This document shows positions 16,501 through 25,055 of a stretch of 64,000 bases of DNA, one piece after another. The notes below the pieces were generated by a model, which was given only the letters and a program-made list of their open reading frames with translations, was not told the origin of the DNA and did not search any database. Made by a program: the position numbers and the translations under genes. Origin of the DNA: Prevotella sp. (GTDB lineage Bacteria; Bacteroidota; Bacteroidia; Bacteroidales; Muribaculaceae); the NCBI GenBank assembly GCA_023666665.1, contig JAMPBN010000001.1, positions 428,605-492,604 of the forward strand, given 5' to 3'. Position 1 is the stretch's first letter. Each line of letters starts with the position of its first letter.

Positions 16501-17768
16501 CTGATTTTCAAAGTTACAAATGTCAGTGCCGCCAAAATTATCGACACAATCCAGAAGCGAATGGTTATCTTGGCCTCGTGAACGCCATTGACCGGCTTGT
16601 TCCAAAGCACGTTGGCCCCCGGCTGCGCATCCTTCTGGAAATGATGATGCAGCGGCGCCATCTTGAAGATGCGCTGGCCGTTGCCGCCCGAGCGCTTTTT
16701 GGTGAACTTGAACCATCCGGTTTGGAGCATCACGGAAATATCCTCGACGAAGAATACAGCGCAGAGCAGGGGAATAAGCAGCTCTTTACGAATGAGAATC
16801 GCAAACACCGCAATGATGCCGCCCAGAGTCAGCGACCCGGTGTCGCCCATAAATACCTGCGCCGGAAATGCGTTGTACCACAGGAAGCCAATCAGTGCGC
16901 CGATAAACGCCGCCATAAATACCACCATTTCCTCCGAACCGGGAATATACATGATGTTCAGATAGGTGGAGTATATGATATTGCTCCCGAGGTAGGCCAT
17001 GATTATCAGCGCAACGCCGATTATGGCGCTTACGCCCGTAGCAAGGCCGTCAATGCCATCGGTGAGGTTTGCGCCGTTGCTCGTGGCCGTGACGGCAAAA
17101 ATCACCACCAGAACAAACAGCACCCAGCCCAGCGTGGTAGCCGAATTGCCAGCCCACTTGGTGAACCAGGAGTAGTCAAGGTTATTGTTTTTAACAAAGG
17201 GAATGGTTGTTTGCGCAACCTTGATGTCGTGGCCCTCGCTGACCACCTGCTCAATGCTGTCGGGCGAGGTCTGCTCAACCAGCGAAGAGGTGTCGCGCAT
17301 GGTGATGTCGGGGTGGAACGTCATCATCAGACCCACAAACAGCCCGATGCCTATCTGGCCGACAATCTTGTATTTTCCGGCCATGCCGTCCTTGTTGTGG
17401 CGGCGAATCTTCAGGTAGTCGTCGGCAAAGCCGAGTGCGCCGAGTCCGAGGGTGGAAATGAGCATTATGAGCATATACACATTGCTCAGATCGGCAATCA
17501 GCAACAGCGGCAACACTATGGCAATGATTATGATAATGCCCCCCATAGTGGGGGTGCCCTGCTTGGCGGTCTGTCCCTCCAGGCCGAGGTTGCGCACAAT
17601 CTCGCCCATCTGCGCCAACTGCAGGCGGTTGATGATATGGCGGCCGATAATCGTTGCACACAGCAGCGATAGCACGAACGCCACCGACGACCGCACCGTG
17701 ATATAACTGCTCAGGCGGGCAAGCGACTCGCCCCCGAGCCCCAGGTTATTAAACAGATAGTAAAGCAT
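16497..17768 (-). CDS. mraY: phospho-N-acetylmuramoyl-pentapeptide transferase
   Basis: The 423-residue integral membrane enzyme forms lipid I from UDP-MurNAc-pentapeptide and undecaprenyl phosphate. It shows QTAKQGTPTMGGIIII, GFADDYLKI (aspartates of the active site), ATSNGANLTDGIDGLA, FMGDTGSLTLGG and the C-terminal APLHHHFQ motif. Bacteroidales MraY typically has an enlarged periplasmic insert; here it lies around residues 150-205 (MRDTSSLVEQTSPDSIEQ and following). It sits between murE and murD. Confidence 0.97.
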   Translation of the reverse strand: MLYYLFNNLGLGGESLARLSSYITVRSSVAFVLSLLCATIIGRHIINRLQLAQMGEIVRNLGLEGQTAKQGTPTMGGIIIIIAIVLPLLLIADLSNVYMLIMLISTLGLGALGFADDYLKIRRHNKDGMAGKYKIVGQIGIGLFVGLMMTFHPDITMRDTSSLVEQTSPDSIEQVVSEGHDIKVAQTTIPFVKNNNLDYSWFTKWAGNSATTLGWVLFVLVVIFAVTATSNGANLTDGIDGLATGVSAIIGVALIIMAYLGSNIIYSTYLNIMYIPGSEEMVVFMAAFIGALIGFLWYNAFPAQVFMGDTGSLTLGGIIAVFAILIRKELLIPLLCAVFFVEDISVMLQTGWFKFTKKRSGGNGQRIFKMAPLHHHFQKDAQPGANVLWNKPVNGVHEAKITIRFWIVSIILAALTFVTLKIR

Positions 17769-17792
17769 CTACGTCAATCACATTCCGACATT

Positions 17793-19244
17793 TCACATTC
17801 CACATTGAAACGCCGCTGCAATCTCCTCGCGGTCGTCAAAATGATGTTTTACGCCTTTAACTTCCTGATAATCTTCGTGTCCCTTGCCGGCAATGAGGAT
17901 AACGTCGCCCGACTCAGCGATTTGCGCTGCTTTGCGGATGGCCTCGCGGCGGTCGGCAATCACGTGGGCGGCGGCGAGTTGCTCGGCATCCAGGCCGGCC
18001 TCCATATCGGCAAGAATGGCCTCCGGCTCCTCAAAGCGGGGATTATCGGAGGTGAGAATCAACACGTCGGAGCGCTTTGCGGCCTCGGCGGCCATTATGG
18101 GGCGCTTTCCGGCATCGCGGTTACCGCCGCACCCCACCACGGTGATGATGCGCTTGGGGCCGACCTCCTTGATGGTGTCGAGCACGTTGATTACCGCGTC
18201 GGGCGTGTGGGCATAGTCTACTATGGCAACGACCCCCCTTGGCGAGCGAACGGCCTGGAAACGACCTGCTACCGGCACGAGCTGACTCATATGCATCAGC
18301 ACCTCATCTTCGGGCCAGCCCAGCAGGCAACACGCGCCAAACACTGCCGTCAGATTGTAAGCGTTGAAGCGTCCGGTAAACATCGTCTCAACCTCGTGGC
18401 CGTTGAGGCTCAGCAAGGTGCCGTCGAGGCGGCTCTCAATGATGCGTCCGGTAAAGTCGGCCAGCGTGCGCAGCGAGTAGGTATAATGTTTGGCGGCGCA
18501 GTTCTGGAGCATCACGCGGCCCACTTTGTCGTCAATATTTACCAGGGCGAACGCATCGGCGGGCAGACCGTCGAAAAACGACTTTTTTGCCTCGAGATAT
18601 GCCTGTACGGTCTTGTGGTAGTCAAGATGGTCGCGGGTAAGGTTGGAGAACACTCCGCCGGCAAATTTCAGCCCGGCAATGCGGTGCTGATGCGCGGCGT
18701 GGGAGCTGACCTCCATGGCGGCCACCGAGCATCCGGCATCGACCATACGCGCCAACAGCTCGTTGATGGAATAAGCGTCGGGAGTGGTCTGATTGGTAGG
18801 CACAGCCTCGGTTTCAATGTAGTTGCAAACCGTTGAGAGCAGGCCGGCCTTGAGGCCGCGCAGGCGTGCCATTTCATAGATGAGGGTGGCGGTGGTGGTT
18901 TTGCCGTTGGTGCCGGTAACTCCCACCAACTTGAGTTTGCGCGAGGGGTGGCCGAACCATTCCGACGAAAGCTGGCCCAAGGCTATGGAGCTGCTTTCCA
19001 CCACTATATAAGAAATGCCCGGGAGGAGTTTCTCGGGGAGTTTTTCACACACTATGGCCGCAACGCCCGAGTGTTCGAGCAGAGGAATGAACGTGTGGCC
19101 ATCGACCGCCGTGCCGCGAATGGCCACGAACATTGACCCGGGGGTCACCTTGCGGGAGTCAAATGTCAGAGCGGAAATTTCGGGATTCTTCGGGCCGACG
19201 CTCTGCAGCGGCTTCAGCGAAGATATTAGTTGCAATAACTGCAT
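17793..19244 (-). CDS. murE: UDP-MurNAc-L-Ala-D-Glu--meso-DAP ligase
   Basis: The 483-residue ligase adds the third stem residue. The P-loop VTGTNGKTTTATLIYEM, the DHLDYHKT segment, and the carbamylated-lysine region around EAKKSFF are seen. Near the C-terminus the substrate motif DNPR occurs in LTSDNPRFEEPE, which in this family marks meso-diaminopimelate rather than lysine. The peptidoglycan is therefore inferred to be DAP type, as usual in Bacteroidales. It starts 7 bp after ftsI ends. Confidence 0.96.
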   Translation of the reverse strand: MQLLQLISSLKPLQSVGPKNPEISALTFDSRKVTPGSMFVAIRGTAVDGHTFIPLLEHSGVAAIVCEKLPEKLLPGISYIVVESSSIALGQLSSEWFGHPSRKLKLVGVTGTNGKTTTATLIYEMARLRGLKAGLLSTVCNYIETEAVPTNQTTPDAYSINELLARMVDAGCSVAAMEVSSHAAHQHRIAGLKFAGGVFSNLTRDHLDYHKTVQAYLEAKKSFFDGLPADAFALVNIDDKVGRVMLQNCAAKHYTYSLRTLADFTGRIIESRLDGTLLSLNGHEVETMFTGRFNAYNLTAVFGACCLLGWPEDEVLMHMSQLVPVAGRFQAVRSPRGVVAIVDYAHTPDAVINVLDTIKEVGPKRIITVVGCGGNRDAGKRPIMAAEAAKRSDVLILTSDNPRFEEPEAILADMEAGLDAEQLAAAHVIADRREAIRKAAQIAESGDVILIAGKGHEDYQEVKGVKHHFDDREEIAAAFQCGM

Positions 19245-19251
19245 AAGGAGT

Positions 19252-21375
19252 TTATTGTTTGAGGGTGAGGTGTACTGTATTTTGAGCTATGAGGGTTTGG
19301 TTGGCAACGTAGCCGGTGCCGCTGAAGCTGACTTCTACGCCGCGCCGCTCAAGGGTGGCAATGGCTTCGCGCAACCCCATGCCGCACACGTTGGGGAGAT
19401 TGCGCACCGAGTCGATTTGGTTTTGCGGCTTCATTTGGTTGGGTTTGATGCCTAAGTTGCGCTCAACGGCGGTGGCCGTCTTGCCATTGACCGAGGCAAA
19501 TGCCACCGGCGGCTGAGGCTTGGTGTCAGATGCTCCGGCAGTGAAGTCGCTGACGTTGTCGAGCATTCCGCGGGCATACATTGAGATTGCCATATCGCGT
19601 ACAACTACCCCGGAGGTGGTTGCGGCTCCCATGGCGTTTTCGCGGGGATGATACGTCAGCACCACGCAACTGTATTTCGGCTTTTCAACCGGGAAGTAGC
19701 CGCAGAAGGCCAGGCGCTTGCGGCCGTGGTCATAACGCCCGGTAATGGTGTCGATGGAGTAGCAGGTGCCCGTTTTGCCCGCAAGGGTCACGTAGGGGTT
19801 GCGCAGCGAGCGCGCCGTGCCCCGGTCGCCGTTCACCACCAGGCTCAGGCAGTGCTGCATCATCTTGGCGGTGCGCTCCGAGCAGACGTGGTCGCGCACG
19901 TAGCTGACCGGAACAATCGAGTCAACCCCCTCGCGATGCAGCGCCTTGACCAGGCGCGGACGCACGTAGTGGCCATTGTTGGCAATGGCGTTATAGAGGC
20001 TCAGGGTGTAGAGCGGGGGAATTTCGCAGCTATAGCCGTAGAACTGGCGCGAGAGATATGTCATACCGCCGGCGTTCAGCGGATATACCGGAAAGTTGGG
20101 GGTAATCTCCTTGCCGAAGCCGGAGTTCAGACGGTCAAGAAAGCCGGTGGCGGCCACGCGGTCGTGCCATCCCTGCGGACTCTTGTAATAATGCGAGAGT
20201 ATCTTGGCCATGCCGATGTTGCTCGACTGCTCGATGCACCCCGCCACGGTGAGCTGTGAGTTGAAGTGGGAGTCGGTGATTGGTGCGCCAAGACCGAATG
20301 CCTTGAACGATGCGCCGATGTTGATTACCGAGTCGAGGTCGGTAACGAAGCCGTCGTCAATCGCTATCATCAGGCTCAGGGGCTTAACCACCGAGCCGGG
20401 TTCCCAGCGCTGAATGGCGCGGTTCATCGCCTCGATGTATATGCCCTCGCCGCGATGCTTGGGGTCTTCCTCAAGGTTGCAGATTGCCTTGATTTCGCCG
20501 GTTTCAACCTCCATGAGGATTGCCGAGCCCCACTCGGCGCGGCAGTATTCAAGGCGATTGAGCAGAGCGTCTTCAAGCAGATCCTGCAGCTGCACGTCGA
20601 TGGTTGACTGAACATCCCAGCCGCGCACGGCGGGCACTTTTTGCCAGCGCCCTATGCCCCGGCTGTAGGTGACGAGCTGATTCACTCCGGGGGTGCCGTA
20701 GAGCAGCGTGTCCAAAGCAAGCTCCAGGCCGGAGATGCCGCGTATTTCCTTGTTTTTCTGTTCGCCCACAATGCCGATGCTCAGGCGCGCCATGTTGCCG
20801 TAGGGGGCGCGGCGACGCTTCATCGGCTCGGCTTTGAGGCCGTGTTTTATCTTTTTGCGGTCGTGAAAGAACGGAAACTCTTTGATGCGCTCATAGTCGG
20901 CGTAGTTGATATGGTTTATCAGCTTCCAGCCGCGCGTGCGGATGCTGTCTTTGACAAAGCGTTTGAGCGGGCGCTCCAGCGAGTCAATCCAGGCCTGGCG
21001 GCCGCCGCGGATAGGATAGTAAAAAGCCAGCGAGTCGGCCAGGGAGTCCTTGGCCTGAACGTATCCCTCCCAGTCAAAAGCGTCTGACTTGAAGTCCATG
21101 CGCAGGGTGTAGAACTGCATGGTGGTGGAGAGCACGCTGCCGTCGGCCGCGAGTATGTCGCCGCGCTCGGGAGCCACGATTTCCGTCAGGCGGACCATGT
21201 TGTCCATCTCTTTTTCCACTCGGGCGTTCCACTCCGAGCGGTCAACCACGGCGTTGCGAAACACGTTCCAAGCAATCCATGCCGCCGCTGCCAGACACAG
21301 ACCCAACACCACCAGGTAGCGCGACATCATTGATGCCCGCTTTCCCTTCTTCTTATTTCCTCTCTGAGTACTCAT
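19252..21375 (-). CDS. ftsI: septal transpeptidase FtsI/PBP3 with one PASTA domain
   Basis: The 707-residue class B penicillin-binding protein has a basic cytoplasmic start, one membrane helix (about 18-40), the dimerisation domain, and a transpeptidase domain. The catalytic serine lies in SVVK (328-331), with SSN at 384-386 and KTG at 534-536. A single PASTA domain closes the protein (NLPNVCGMGLREAIATLERR to the end), as in SpoVD-like homologues. It cross-links septal peptidoglycan together with FtsW. It lies 46 bp after ftsL, and that gap is filled by an octamer array. Confidence 0.96.
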   Translation of the reverse strand: MSTQRGNKKKGKRASMMSRYLVVLGLCLAAAAWIAWNVFRNAVVDRSEWNARVEKEMDNMVRLTEIVAPERGDILAADGSVLSTTMQFYTLRMDFKSDAFDWEGYVQAKDSLADSLAFYYPIRGGRQAWIDSLERPLKRFVKDSIRTRGWKLINHINYADYERIKEFPFFHDRKKIKHGLKAEPMKRRRAPYGNMARLSIGIVGEQKNKEIRGISGLELALDTLLYGTPGVNQLVTYSRGIGRWQKVPAVRGWDVQSTIDVQLQDLLEDALLNRLEYCRAEWGSAILMEVETGEIKAICNLEEDPKHRGEGIYIEAMNRAIQRWEPGSVVKPLSLMIAIDDGFVTDLDSVINIGASFKAFGLGAPITDSHFNSQLTVAGCIEQSSNIGMAKILSHYYKSPQGWHDRVAATGFLDRLNSGFGKEITPNFPVYPLNAGGMTYLSRQFYGYSCEIPPLYTLSLYNAIANNGHYVRPRLVKALHREGVDSIVPVSYVRDHVCSERTAKMMQHCLSLVVNGDRGTARSLRNPYVTLAGKTGTCYSIDTITGRYDHGRKRLAFCGYFPVEKPKYSCVVLTYHPRENAMGAATTSGVVVRDMAISMYARGMLDNVSDFTAGASDTKPQPPVAFASVNGKTATAVERNLGIKPNQMKPQNQIDSVRNLPNVCGMGLREAIATLERRGVEVSFSGTGYVANQTLIAQNTVHLTLKQ

Positions 21376-21382
21376 CTCTAAT

Positions 21383-21435
21383 CACTTTGCCACTCCGTCA
21401 CTCCGTCACTTCGCCACTCCGTCACTTCGCCACTC
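21383..21435. repeat. degenerate octamer array at the ftsL-ftsI junction
   Basis: Tandem 8-bp units CACTTTGC, CACTCCGT, CACTCCGT, CACTTCGC, CACTCCGT, CACTTCGC, then CACTC. The last codons of ftsL (reading RVAK) and its TGA stop lie within the array. Confidence 0.88.
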
Positions 21436-21745
21436 TAAACGGCGGCTGCGTCTGCACGCTAAGCCCCAGATGCAGGGTGTCAAGCATCTCGCGCATCTCG
21501 CTCTCGCGGATGCGGCTCATATAGATGCCGCGAACGCGGTAGCTCTCCGACTGAACAATGGCAAGGCGGTCGTTCAGCCGGCGAATCTCCTCCATAGAGC
21601 GCTGGCAGCTGTAGCGGTTTGTTATGTAAATCAGCAGCATTGCCAATATCACGAATATCTGCAGCCAGTACCGGGTAAAAAACTTGCCCGACACCAGCGT
21701 GCCCTCAATCACCGGGGCAAATATGCTGAAAATGTTCTTGCTCAT
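21422..21745 (-). CDS. ftsL: FtsL-like septum protein
   Basis: The 107-residue protein has a short cytoplasmic segment, one membrane helix (around YWLQIFVILAMLLIYITN), then a coiled-coil region (RSMEEIRRLNDRLAIVQSESY). This is the size and layout of Bacteroidetes FtsL, and the position between rsmH and ftsI agrees. The sequence itself is poorly conserved, so the name rests on topology and context. The stop codon comes from an octamer repeat. The ATG overlaps the rsmH stop by 4 bp. Confidence 0.82.
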   Translation of the reverse strand: MSKNIFSIFAPVIEGTLVSGKFFTRYWLQIFVILAMLLIYITNRYSCQRSMEEIRRLNDRLAIVQSESYRVRGIYMSRIRESEMREMLDTLHLGLSVQTQPPFRVAK

Positions 21746-22656
21746 AGCTTCCGGGCAACGCGCAGTTTGGCGCTGCGGCTTCGGGGGTTACGTTCTACTT
21801 CTTCTTCGTCGGCCACTATCGGCTTTGAGGTCAGCAGCTTCAGCGGCGAGAGGTTGCGGCCATAAAAGTCTTTTTGCTCGCGGCCGTCTATGCGCCCGGT
21901 GCGCATAAAGTTTTTGACCAGGCGGTCTTCGAGCGAATGGTAGGTTATAATCACCAGTCGCCCGCCGGGAGCCAGCGAGTCGAGGGCGCGTTCAAGTAGC
22001 TGCTCCAGGGCGCGAATCTCGCCGTTGACCTCAATACGCAGAGCCTGAAAGAGTTGCGCCAGCTCTTTTTTCTCCGCCTTGGGCGAAATCAGCGGCTTGA
22101 CTACCGCCAGCAGCTGCTCAACGGTCTGAATTGGAGCCCGCTGGCGAGCCTTGACAATGGCCGAGGCAAGGCGGCGCGCCTGCTTGAGTTCGCCGTAGAG
22201 GTGAAAAATGTCGCTCAGGCGCTCCTCGCTGTCGTTATTGACCACGTCGGCGGCCGACACCGCCCCACGGCGGTTCATCCGCATATCCAGCGGGCCGTCA
22301 AAGCGAAACGAGAAGCCCCGCTCCGGGTCGTCGAAGTGGTGAAACGACACTCCGAGGTCGGCCAATATGCCGTTGACGCGGCCTTTCACACCATAGAAGC
22401 GCAGATACTGGTTGAGGAATCCAAAGTTGCCGTGTATCGCCGTAAGCCGCGAGTCGTCGGGCACGTTTTCAAGCGCCTCTTCGTCCTGGTCAAAGGCATA
22501 GAGCCGACCCTCGGGTCCGAGCTGACCGAGAATGGCCCGCGAATGGCCTCCACCGCCAAACGTGCAGTCGACGTAAATACCTGACAGCTCAATGCTTAGC
22601 GCATCGAGCGTTTGGGGCAGCAGGGCGGGGATATGATATACGGCTTCGGTATTCAT
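21742..22656 (-). CDS. rsmH: 16S rRNA (cytosine1402-N4)-methyltransferase
   Basis: The 304-residue SAM-dependent enzyme methylates C1402 of 16S rRNA. Visible motifs are YVDCTFGGGGHSRAILG (motif I), the ILADLGVSFHHFDDPERGFSF block, and VITYHSLEDRLVKNFMR. It heads the dcw cluster here. mraZ, which usually precedes rsmH, is not present upstream; the next gene on that side is a divergent hexosaminidase. A -7 element lies only 5 bp before the ATG. Confidence 0.96.
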   Translation of the reverse strand: MNTEAVYHIPALLPQTLDALSIELSGIYVDCTFGGGGHSRAILGQLGPEGRLYAFDQDEEALENVPDDSRLTAIHGNFGFLNQYLRFYGVKGRVNGILADLGVSFHHFDDPERGFSFRFDGPLDMRMNRRGAVSAADVVNNDSEERLSDIFHLYGELKQARRLASAIVKARQRAPIQTVEQLLAVVKPLISPKAEKKELAQLFQALRIEVNGEIRALEQLLERALDSLAPGGRLVIITYHSLEDRLVKNFMRTGRIDGREQKDFYGRNLSPLKLLTSKPIVADEEEVERNPRSRSAKLRVARKL

Positions 22657-22661
22657 GCCCT

Positions 22662-22696
22662 CAAATTTACAACAATTTTTCCGAAAAGTTTACAAA
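22662..22696 (-). promoter_or_regulatory. probable promoter of the dcw cluster
   Basis: On the minus strand TAAATTTG occupies 22662-22669, 5 bp from the rsmH ATG, with TTTG at 22693-22696 (23-bp spacer). Transcription would start at or next to the start codon. Confidence 0.5.
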
Positions 22697-22722
22697 ATAA
22701 AACAAAAAAGTTTTCAACACGC

Positions 22723-22750
22723 CCTAACAACCTAACACCTAACGCCTAAC
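22723..22750. repeat. short heptamer array upstream of rsmH
   Basis: Four units of the CCTAAC/GCCTAAC type (complement of GTTAGGY). It lies in the divergent intergenic region between rsmH and the GH84 gene. Confidence 0.7.
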
Positions 22751-22884
22751 AAAATTTGCAATCGCAAACCCCACCCATACCACCCCGCAGCCAAATCTCA
22801 CAAAATTTCGCGGCCAACTCTCACAAAATTTTGCGGTCGTGCGGCATTTTTGCAGCAAAATGGAGGATTTGCGGAAATTTTTTG

Positions 22885-22919
22885 TAACTTTGCGTGAATA
22901 AACCAACCTTATTTCACGC
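22885..22919 (+). promoter_or_regulatory. -7 element and leader hairpin of the GH84 gene
   Basis: TAACTTTG at 22885-22892; no good TTTG is found at the usual distance. The 33-nt leader is almost entirely a near-perfect inverted repeat (22892-22901 with 22909-22919) ending just before ATG 22926, which could influence translation. Confidence 0.45.
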
Positions 22920-22925
22920 AAAATT

Positions 22926-25055
22926 ATGAAATTTCTTGCAGCCGCCATCTCCCTGGCCGTAGCCCTGAGCGCTTCCGCTCAGTCGTTGACCTACAAGCTC
23001 TCCGGAGCCGAAAAGGCTGATGCTGACGCCGTTGCTCTCCTTCAATCCAATCTGCCAATCAGCAAAAAAGGCTCAGTTGAAATCATCATCGGCGAGGCCG
23101 GCGACAAGGCCGTAAAACACTATGCCGATCGCATACCCCAAGCCGCCGAGGGCTACTACCTCAGCGTCGGACCGAAAAAAGTAATCATCGCCGGGCGCGA
23201 CAACGTCGGCACATTCTACGGCGTTCAGCAATTTCTCAAGAACCCTGCGCAGCCCATCGACACCGCCTCCGCCCCGGTCATTCCCCTGCGCGGCGTAATA
23301 GAGGGCTTCTATGGCAACCCATGGAGTTTCAACGACCGCAAGAACCAGTTTGACTTCTACGGCAAACATGGTATGAACGTCTACGTCTATGGCCCCAAAG
23401 ACGACCCCTACCACCACTCCCGCTGGTATGAACCCTATCCCGCCGACAAAGCCGCCGAAATGGCCGAGCTGGTGAAACACGCCGCCAAAAACAAGGTGAA
23501 ATTCACCTGGGCAATGCACCCCTCCAACTCAATCGAAAGCTCGGCTGACCGCCAAAAAGCGCTCGATAAGTTCGCGCAGATGTATGACCTCGGAGTACGC
23601 TCCTTTGCCGTATTCTTCGACGACATCTCCGCAAAAAGCGTTGACACCCAGATTGATTACCTCAATTTCCTTGACCGCGAGTTCGTCAAGAAGCACACCG
23701 ACGTTGAGCCGCTGATTGTCTGCCCCACGGTCTACAACAAATCCTGGGCAAGCGGCAACTATCTCAAAAAGATGGGCACTCAGCTCAACGACGACATCGC
23801 CATCATGTGGACCGGCAACTCGGTATGCGATATGATTGATGCCGCCGACTGCGAGTGGTTCACCAACGAAACCACCCGCAAACCGTTTATCTGGCTCAAC
23901 TACCCGGTAAACGACTACGGTATGCACAACCTGCTGATGGGCCCGGTAATCGGCAATGACCCTGCAATATACAATATGGTCACAGCATTCTGCTCCAACC
24001 CAATGCAATACGCCGAAGCCTCCAAGGTGGCTCTCTATGGCCTTGCCGACTTTGCCTGGAACCCCGAGGCTTACAATGCCGACGAGTCGTGGGAAAACGC
24101 GCTGCACGAACTGATGCCCGACCACGTTGAGGCATTCCGCATTTTCTGCGAAAACAACGTTGACGTGGGCGAGAGCGTCCACGGCCTCCGCTTCGGCGGC
24201 GAAACCCCCGAGTTTGTTGCCGTAAACACCCAATACGCCGACCTTGGCAACCCCGATGCCGTCGAGGCTTACCGCGAATACTTCCGCTCGCGCCTTGCCG
24301 CTGCCAACGAGCTGCTTGCCGCCGCCGAGGGCAACGCCCTGCTCACCGAAATCAAAGAGTGGCTCATTGCCCTTCGCCTCCAGGCCGAACAGGGACTCGC
24401 GCTGACCGACATGGCCGCAGCCCTCGATGCTGACCTCGCCCCGGCGTTCATCGACGCATATCGCCGCTACACCGCCGCCAACACCAAGGCCGAAAACAAC
24501 ATTTCGCGCAACTTCCCCGGCTCCATTCAAAGCGTGCGCGTGCAAACAGCCACGCGCCACGTTGCCCCATGGCTCAAACTTCAGGTGGCCTCGCTGATTG
24601 ACGCTTTCAAGGCTTCGGGCGCTGAATATCCCCAAGACCTCTTCCCCAAACAGCTGATTGAGAACGGCACTTACTACATCCTCTTTAACGGCCTCATCCT
24701 CGGCAACCCGCAGGCAGGCTCCGTGGGCGGCAACCCGGTGTTCCAAGCCGACATTGACGAGATCAACCCCAACCGCCAGGAATGGCACATCAAGATGGAA
24801 CCCGTGCGCGGACGTTACGACATCCACAACTCCAAAGACGAACGCTACGTCAATGAACTCGCCAACTTCGGCGTGAATCCCTACTCGCCCGACTGGAACA
24901 CCTACATCATCACCCGGGGCGAAAACGGCAAGTATGCCATTCAAAACGCCGGCAATGCCGGACGCAAATTCTGGAGCGTGAGCGGCGACCGCATCATTAC
25001 CAACTCTCCCGCCCCGCAATATATTTTTGACATCACCACCGAACTTCCACAATGA
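22926..25055 (+). CDS. exported GH84 beta-N-acetylhexosaminidase, first copy
   Basis: The 709-residue protein starts with a signal peptide (KFLAAAISLAVALSASAQ). The GH84 catalytic domain begins LRGVIEGFYGNPWS near residue 121. The paired catalytic aspartates are D232-D233 in FAVFFDDIS, matching the DD pair of the Bacteroides thetaiotaomicron O-GlcNAcase. WLNYPVNDYG and LYGLADFAWNP also match. The N-terminal accessory domain is shorter than in its tandem neighbour and lacks the YPVPQQ start. It probably cleaves GlcNAc from host glycans or O-GlcNAc proteins in the periplasm or at the surface. It overlaps the next gene by 4 bp. Confidence 0.92.
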   Translation: MKFLAAAISLAVALSASAQSLTYKLSGAEKADADAVALLQSNLPISKKGSVEIIIGEAGDKAVKHYADRIPQAAEGYYLSVGPKKVIIAGRDNVGTFYGVQQFLKNPAQPIDTASAPVIPLRGVIEGFYGNPWSFNDRKNQFDFYGKHGMNVYVYGPKDDPYHHSRWYEPYPADKAAEMAELVKHAAKNKVKFTWAMHPSNSIESSADRQKALDKFAQMYDLGVRSFAVFFDDISAKSVDTQIDYLNFLDREFVKKHTDVEPLIVCPTVYNKSWASGNYLKKMGTQLNDDIAIMWTGNSVCDMIDAADCEWFTNETTRKPFIWLNYPVNDYGMHNLLMGPVIGNDPAIYNMVTAFCSNPMQYAEASKVALYGLADFAWNPEAYNADESWENALHELMPDHVEAFRIFCENNVDVGESVHGLRFGGETPEFVAVNTQYADLGNPDAVEAYREYFRSRLAAANELLAAAEGNALLTEIKEWLIALRLQAEQGLALTDMAAALDADLAPAFIDAYRRYTAANTKAENNISRNFPGSIQSVRVQTATRHVAPWLKLQVASLIDAFKASGAEYPQDLFPKQLIENGTYYILFNGLILGNPQAGSVGGNPVFQADIDEINPNRQEWHIKMEPVRGRYDIHNSKDERYVNELANFGVNPYSPDWNTYIITRGENGKYAIQNAGNAGRKFWSVSGDRIITNSPAPQYIFDITTELPQ

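Noticed and set aside
16501..16716. N-terminal extension of murD
   Set aside because: Lies within mraY in another frame and lacks similarity to MurD; the Rossmann start follows ATG 16500.
23529..25052. 507-codon open frame on the minus strand
   Set aside because: It is antisense to the first GH84 gene, has no recognisable domain, and is explained by the high GC content and codon bias of the true gene. The same holds for the minus-strand frame at 24941-26785.
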